Positions 61,945 to 64,000 of a stretch of 64,000 nucleotides of DNA are shown here, one piece after another. The notes under the pieces were generated by a model, which was not told the origin of the DNA, made no database searches, and saw only the letters and a program-made list of their open reading frames with translations. The stretch is taken from assembly GCF_001579845.1 (NCBI RefSeq), contig NZ_CP007440.1, positions 5,912,029 to 5,976,028 of the forward strand, read 5' to 3'. The first letter of the stretch is position 1. Every line of letters begins with the position of its first letter. The stretch is from Rhodoplanes sp. Z2-YC6860. Its GTDB lineage: Bacteria > Pseudomonadota > Alphaproteobacteria > Rhizobiales > Xanthobacteraceae. A program made the translations under genes and the position numbers.

Positions 61945-64000
61945 CGCGGCTGATGCTGCCGTTTGGGATGACACATCTCCTTTATTGGAAGCGTCACGGG
62001 AGGTCAGTTCTTCCGGCGCGAAGTCGTTGACTGCGACTGCCGCAGAAACCGCTTCCGCGGCAGCCTTCAATTGGACCGATTCTTCCACGGTGATCGTTCG
62101 CTGCTTCACCGCCTGCTCAATGTCCCGGACACGCGCGGCATGCATCCGGTCCCGGATCGGTTGCACACCAACCGCCATCGAAAACGCGCGTTCCAGAATG
62201 GCCACGCCGTCGAGACGTTTGTCTGCAGTCTCGACGGGTTTGAACAAGTCAACGGTCAGCCGATCGCGCGCCGGGCACGGACTAGCGAGAATTTCCGCGC
62301 ACTGCGCCATGGTTCGGTCGGACGGCCCACGACGGCGCGGCCCGAACGGCTGGATCAAGAAGCGCAGAACCCACGCCACCGGACGTACCGGGAAATTCGC
62401 AATGATCTCGTCGAACCGCGCCTCGATCGCGGCGAAGCTCGTTTCCATGCAAAAGGTCAGAAGCGGCAGGTCCTCCAGCTTGCGGCCCTCGTCGTTCCAG
62501 CGCTTCAGCGCGGCGCTCGAAAGATAAAGTTCGGAAAGAATGTCGCCGAACCGCGCCGATACCATTTCTTGCCGTTTCAGCCCGCCGCCAAGACTGAGCA
62601 GAGCAAGATCGACGGCAAGCGCAAACGCGGAAGCGTGCCGGCTGAGTTGACGATAGAACGGCGACGCTGCTCCGGCAGCGGGAGCTGGTGCAAGCAATCC
62701 GCCGGTCCAGGCCCTCCCCCAGGCGCGGAACGTGTTGGCGATGCTGTGGCCGACATGGGCCCAAAAAGCCTTGTCGAAAGCCTCGAGGCCCTGCGCGCGA
62801 TCGGCATCCTGAAGCGCCATCATCTCCTTGAGCAAATAGGGATGGCTGCGAATCGCGCCCTGGCCGAACTGAATCAAACTCCGGGTGACGATGTTGGCGC
62901 CTTCGACCGTGATGCCGATCGGCACGCCCCGGTAAAGACTGCCCAGATAGTTGAGCGGCCCCTCGATGATGCCCTTGCCGCCATGGACATCCATCGCATC
63001 ATTGACCGACACGCGCATGCGCTCGGTTGCCTGCTGCTTCATAATCGCGGTGACGACAGCCGGATGGTGGCCGTCATCAAGCGCGGCGCAAGTCATCCGG
63101 CGCGCTGCATCCAGCAGATAAGCGGTGGCAGCCATTCGGCCGAGCCGTTCCTGAATGGCCTCGAACTTGGCGATCGGCACATGGAATTGCTCGCGAATGC
63201 GCGCATAGGCTCCGGTGACGTGAGCTGTGAATGAGGCGCCCGCTGCGGACAGGGACGGAAGTGATATGCCACGACCGGCTGCGAGCGCGCTCATGAGCAT
63301 CTTCCAACCCTTGCCGACCTGCTCGACACCGCCGATCACGTTGTCCATCGGTATGAAGACGTCGCGTCCCCAGTTCGGTCCGTTCTGAAAGACGTGCATT
63401 GCCGGAAGGTGACGGCGACCGATGCTGATGCCAGGCAGATGCGTTGGAACGAGAGCGAGCGTGATTCCGATGTCGTCGCGCTGGCCGATCAGATGATCCG
63501 GGTCATGAAGCTTGAACGCCAGTCCGAGCACGGTTGCGATCGGCCCAAGCGTGATATAGCGCTTGTGCCAGTTCAGCCGGATGCCAAGCGTCTCTTGACC
63601 CTCGTATGTGCCACGGCAGACCACGCCTGAATCAATCATCGAGGCGGCGTCCGATCCAGCCTCGGGGCTCGTCAGTCCGAAACATGGAATTTCCTCGCCA
63701 CGAGCCAGACGCGGCAACCAGTAGTCCCGCTGCGCCCTGGTGCCGAATTGCATCAGCAACTCGCCCGGCCCCAGCGAATTCGGCACCATCGCGGTCACTG
63801 CCGCGGACAACGACCGCGAGGAGAGTTTGCGGATGACTTCGGAGTGAGCATAGGCGGAAAACCCAAGCCCGCCATACTCTTTCGGAATAATCATCGCGAA
63901 GAATTTGTGCGCCTTCAGAAACTCCCAGACCTCAGGCGGCAGATCGCGCCATTCCCAAGTGATCCGCCAGTCGTCGAGCATGCCGCAAAGCTCGTCGACC
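61936..64000 (-). CDS. fadE: FadE-like acyl-CoA dehydrogenase (5' end outside window)
   Basis: 688 residues of a long-type acyl-CoA dehydrogenase; the frame runs off the window end, so at least the N-terminus is missing. Seen are MIIPKEYGGLGFSAYAHSEV, the flavin loop CFGLTSPEAGSDAASM, KRYITLGPIATVLGLAFKL, and PMDNVIGGVEQVGKGWKMLMSALAAGRGISLPS, then the extended C-terminal domain of FadE (about 300 residues beyond the usual 400). It catalyses the first step of beta-oxidation. It is followed by thiolase, FadJ-like, CoA-transferase and aldehyde dehydrogenase genes on the same strand. The tail (TVEESVQLKAAAEAVSAAVAV) is Ala-rich. Confidence 0.95.
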   Translation of the reverse strand, partial: VDELCGMLDDWRITWEWRDLPPEVWEFLKAHKFFAMIIPKEYGGLGFSAYAHSEVIRKLSSRSLSAAVTAMVPNSLGPGELLMQFGTRAQRDYWLPRLARGEEIPCFGLTSPEAGSDAASMIDSGVVCRGTYEGQETLGIRLNWHKRYITLGPIATVLGLAFKLHDPDHLIGQRDDIGITLALVPTHLPGISIGRRHLPAMHVFQNGPNWGRDVFIPMDNVIGGVEQVGKGWKMLMSALAAGRGISLPSLSAAGASFTAHVTGAYARIREQFHVPIAKFEAIQERLGRMAATAYLLDAARRMTCAALDDGHHPAVVTAIMKQQATERMRVSVNDAMDVHGGKGIIEGPLNYLGSLYRGVPIGITVEGANIVTRSLIQFGQGAIRSHPYLLKEMMALQDADRAQGLEAFDKAFWAHVGHSIANTFRAWGRAWTGGLLAPAPAAGAASPFYRQLSRHASAFALAVDLALLSLGGGLKRQEMVSARFGDILSELYLSSAALKRWNDEGRKLEDLPLLTFCMETSFAAIEARFDEIIANFPVRPVAWVLRFLIQPFGPRRRGPSDRTMAQCAEILASPCPARDRLTVDLFKPVETADKRLDGVAILERAFSMAVGVQPIRDRMHAARVRDIEQAVKQRTITVEESVQLKAAAEAVSAAVAVNDFAPEELTSRDASNKGDVSSQTAASAAAE

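Noticed and set aside
1-64000. CRISPR arrays, IS elements or prophage genes
   Set aside because: No regularly spaced direct repeats, transposases, integrases or phage structural genes were recognised.

Overview
The window comes from a GC-rich alphaproteobacterium, most likely a Hyphomicrobiales member of the Bradyrhizobium/Rhodopseudomonas/Xanthobacteraceae type. The pointers are hopanoid genes (hpnN, hpnH), a fused CysNC, a FadE/FadI/FadJ-like operon, small Cys-rich proteins of rhizobial type and three families of palindromic intergenic repeat. This placement is inferred from gene content only. Nothing suggests a phage, plasmid or integrated island, and no tRNA, rRNA, IS or CRISPR was seen.

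Layout. 0-7 kb: end of one acyl-CoA dehydrogenase and a complete second one, a carboxymuconolactone-decarboxylase-like protein, dodecin, a GST, two NAD(P)-type oxidoreductases, an FMN alpha-hydroxyacid oxidase and a periplasmic cupin, separated by palindromic repeats. 7-13.2 kb: a catabolic block with a TRAP transporter (DctP/Q/M) downstream of an HpaB-type flavin monooxygenase, divergent from a DapA-like lyase/aldolase and a GlcG/HbpS-like protein. 13.2-13.8 kb: an intergenic stretch packed with perfect hairpins, a candidate structured RNA. 13.8-22.3 kb: a CMP/guanine-type deaminase, divergent hpnN and hpnH (hopanoid transport and side-chain synthesis), a secreted orphan, a chemoreceptor and a small Cys-rich protein.

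22.4-26.2 kb: cysQ, cysD and cysNC, which make APS/PAPS and recycle PAP. 26.2-52.4 kb: a large Wzx/Wzy-type exopolysaccharide locus with the dTDP-rhamnose genes (rfbDC divergent from rfbAB), UDP-glucose dehydrogenase plus UDP-xylose synthase, a WcaJ-type initiating transferase, a WecG/TagA transferase, four more glycosyltransferases, three methyltransferases, a Tat-exported GH10 glycosidase, a Wzy-like polymerase, two Wzx-like flippases, a Wzc-like tyrosine kinase and an acyltransferase. Together they predict a rhamnose- and xylose- or glucuronate-containing polymer that is methylated and acylated. No Wza-type outer-membrane exporter is present here.

52.5-55.1 kb: small hypothetical proteins and a one-TM protein of unknown role. 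55.1-64 kb: a minus-strand beta-oxidation operon (fadE-like, thiolase, fadJ-like, CoA-transferase, aldehyde dehydrogenase). The thiolase appears to start at CTG. No convincing DNA-binding transcription factor is encoded anywhere in the 64 kb.
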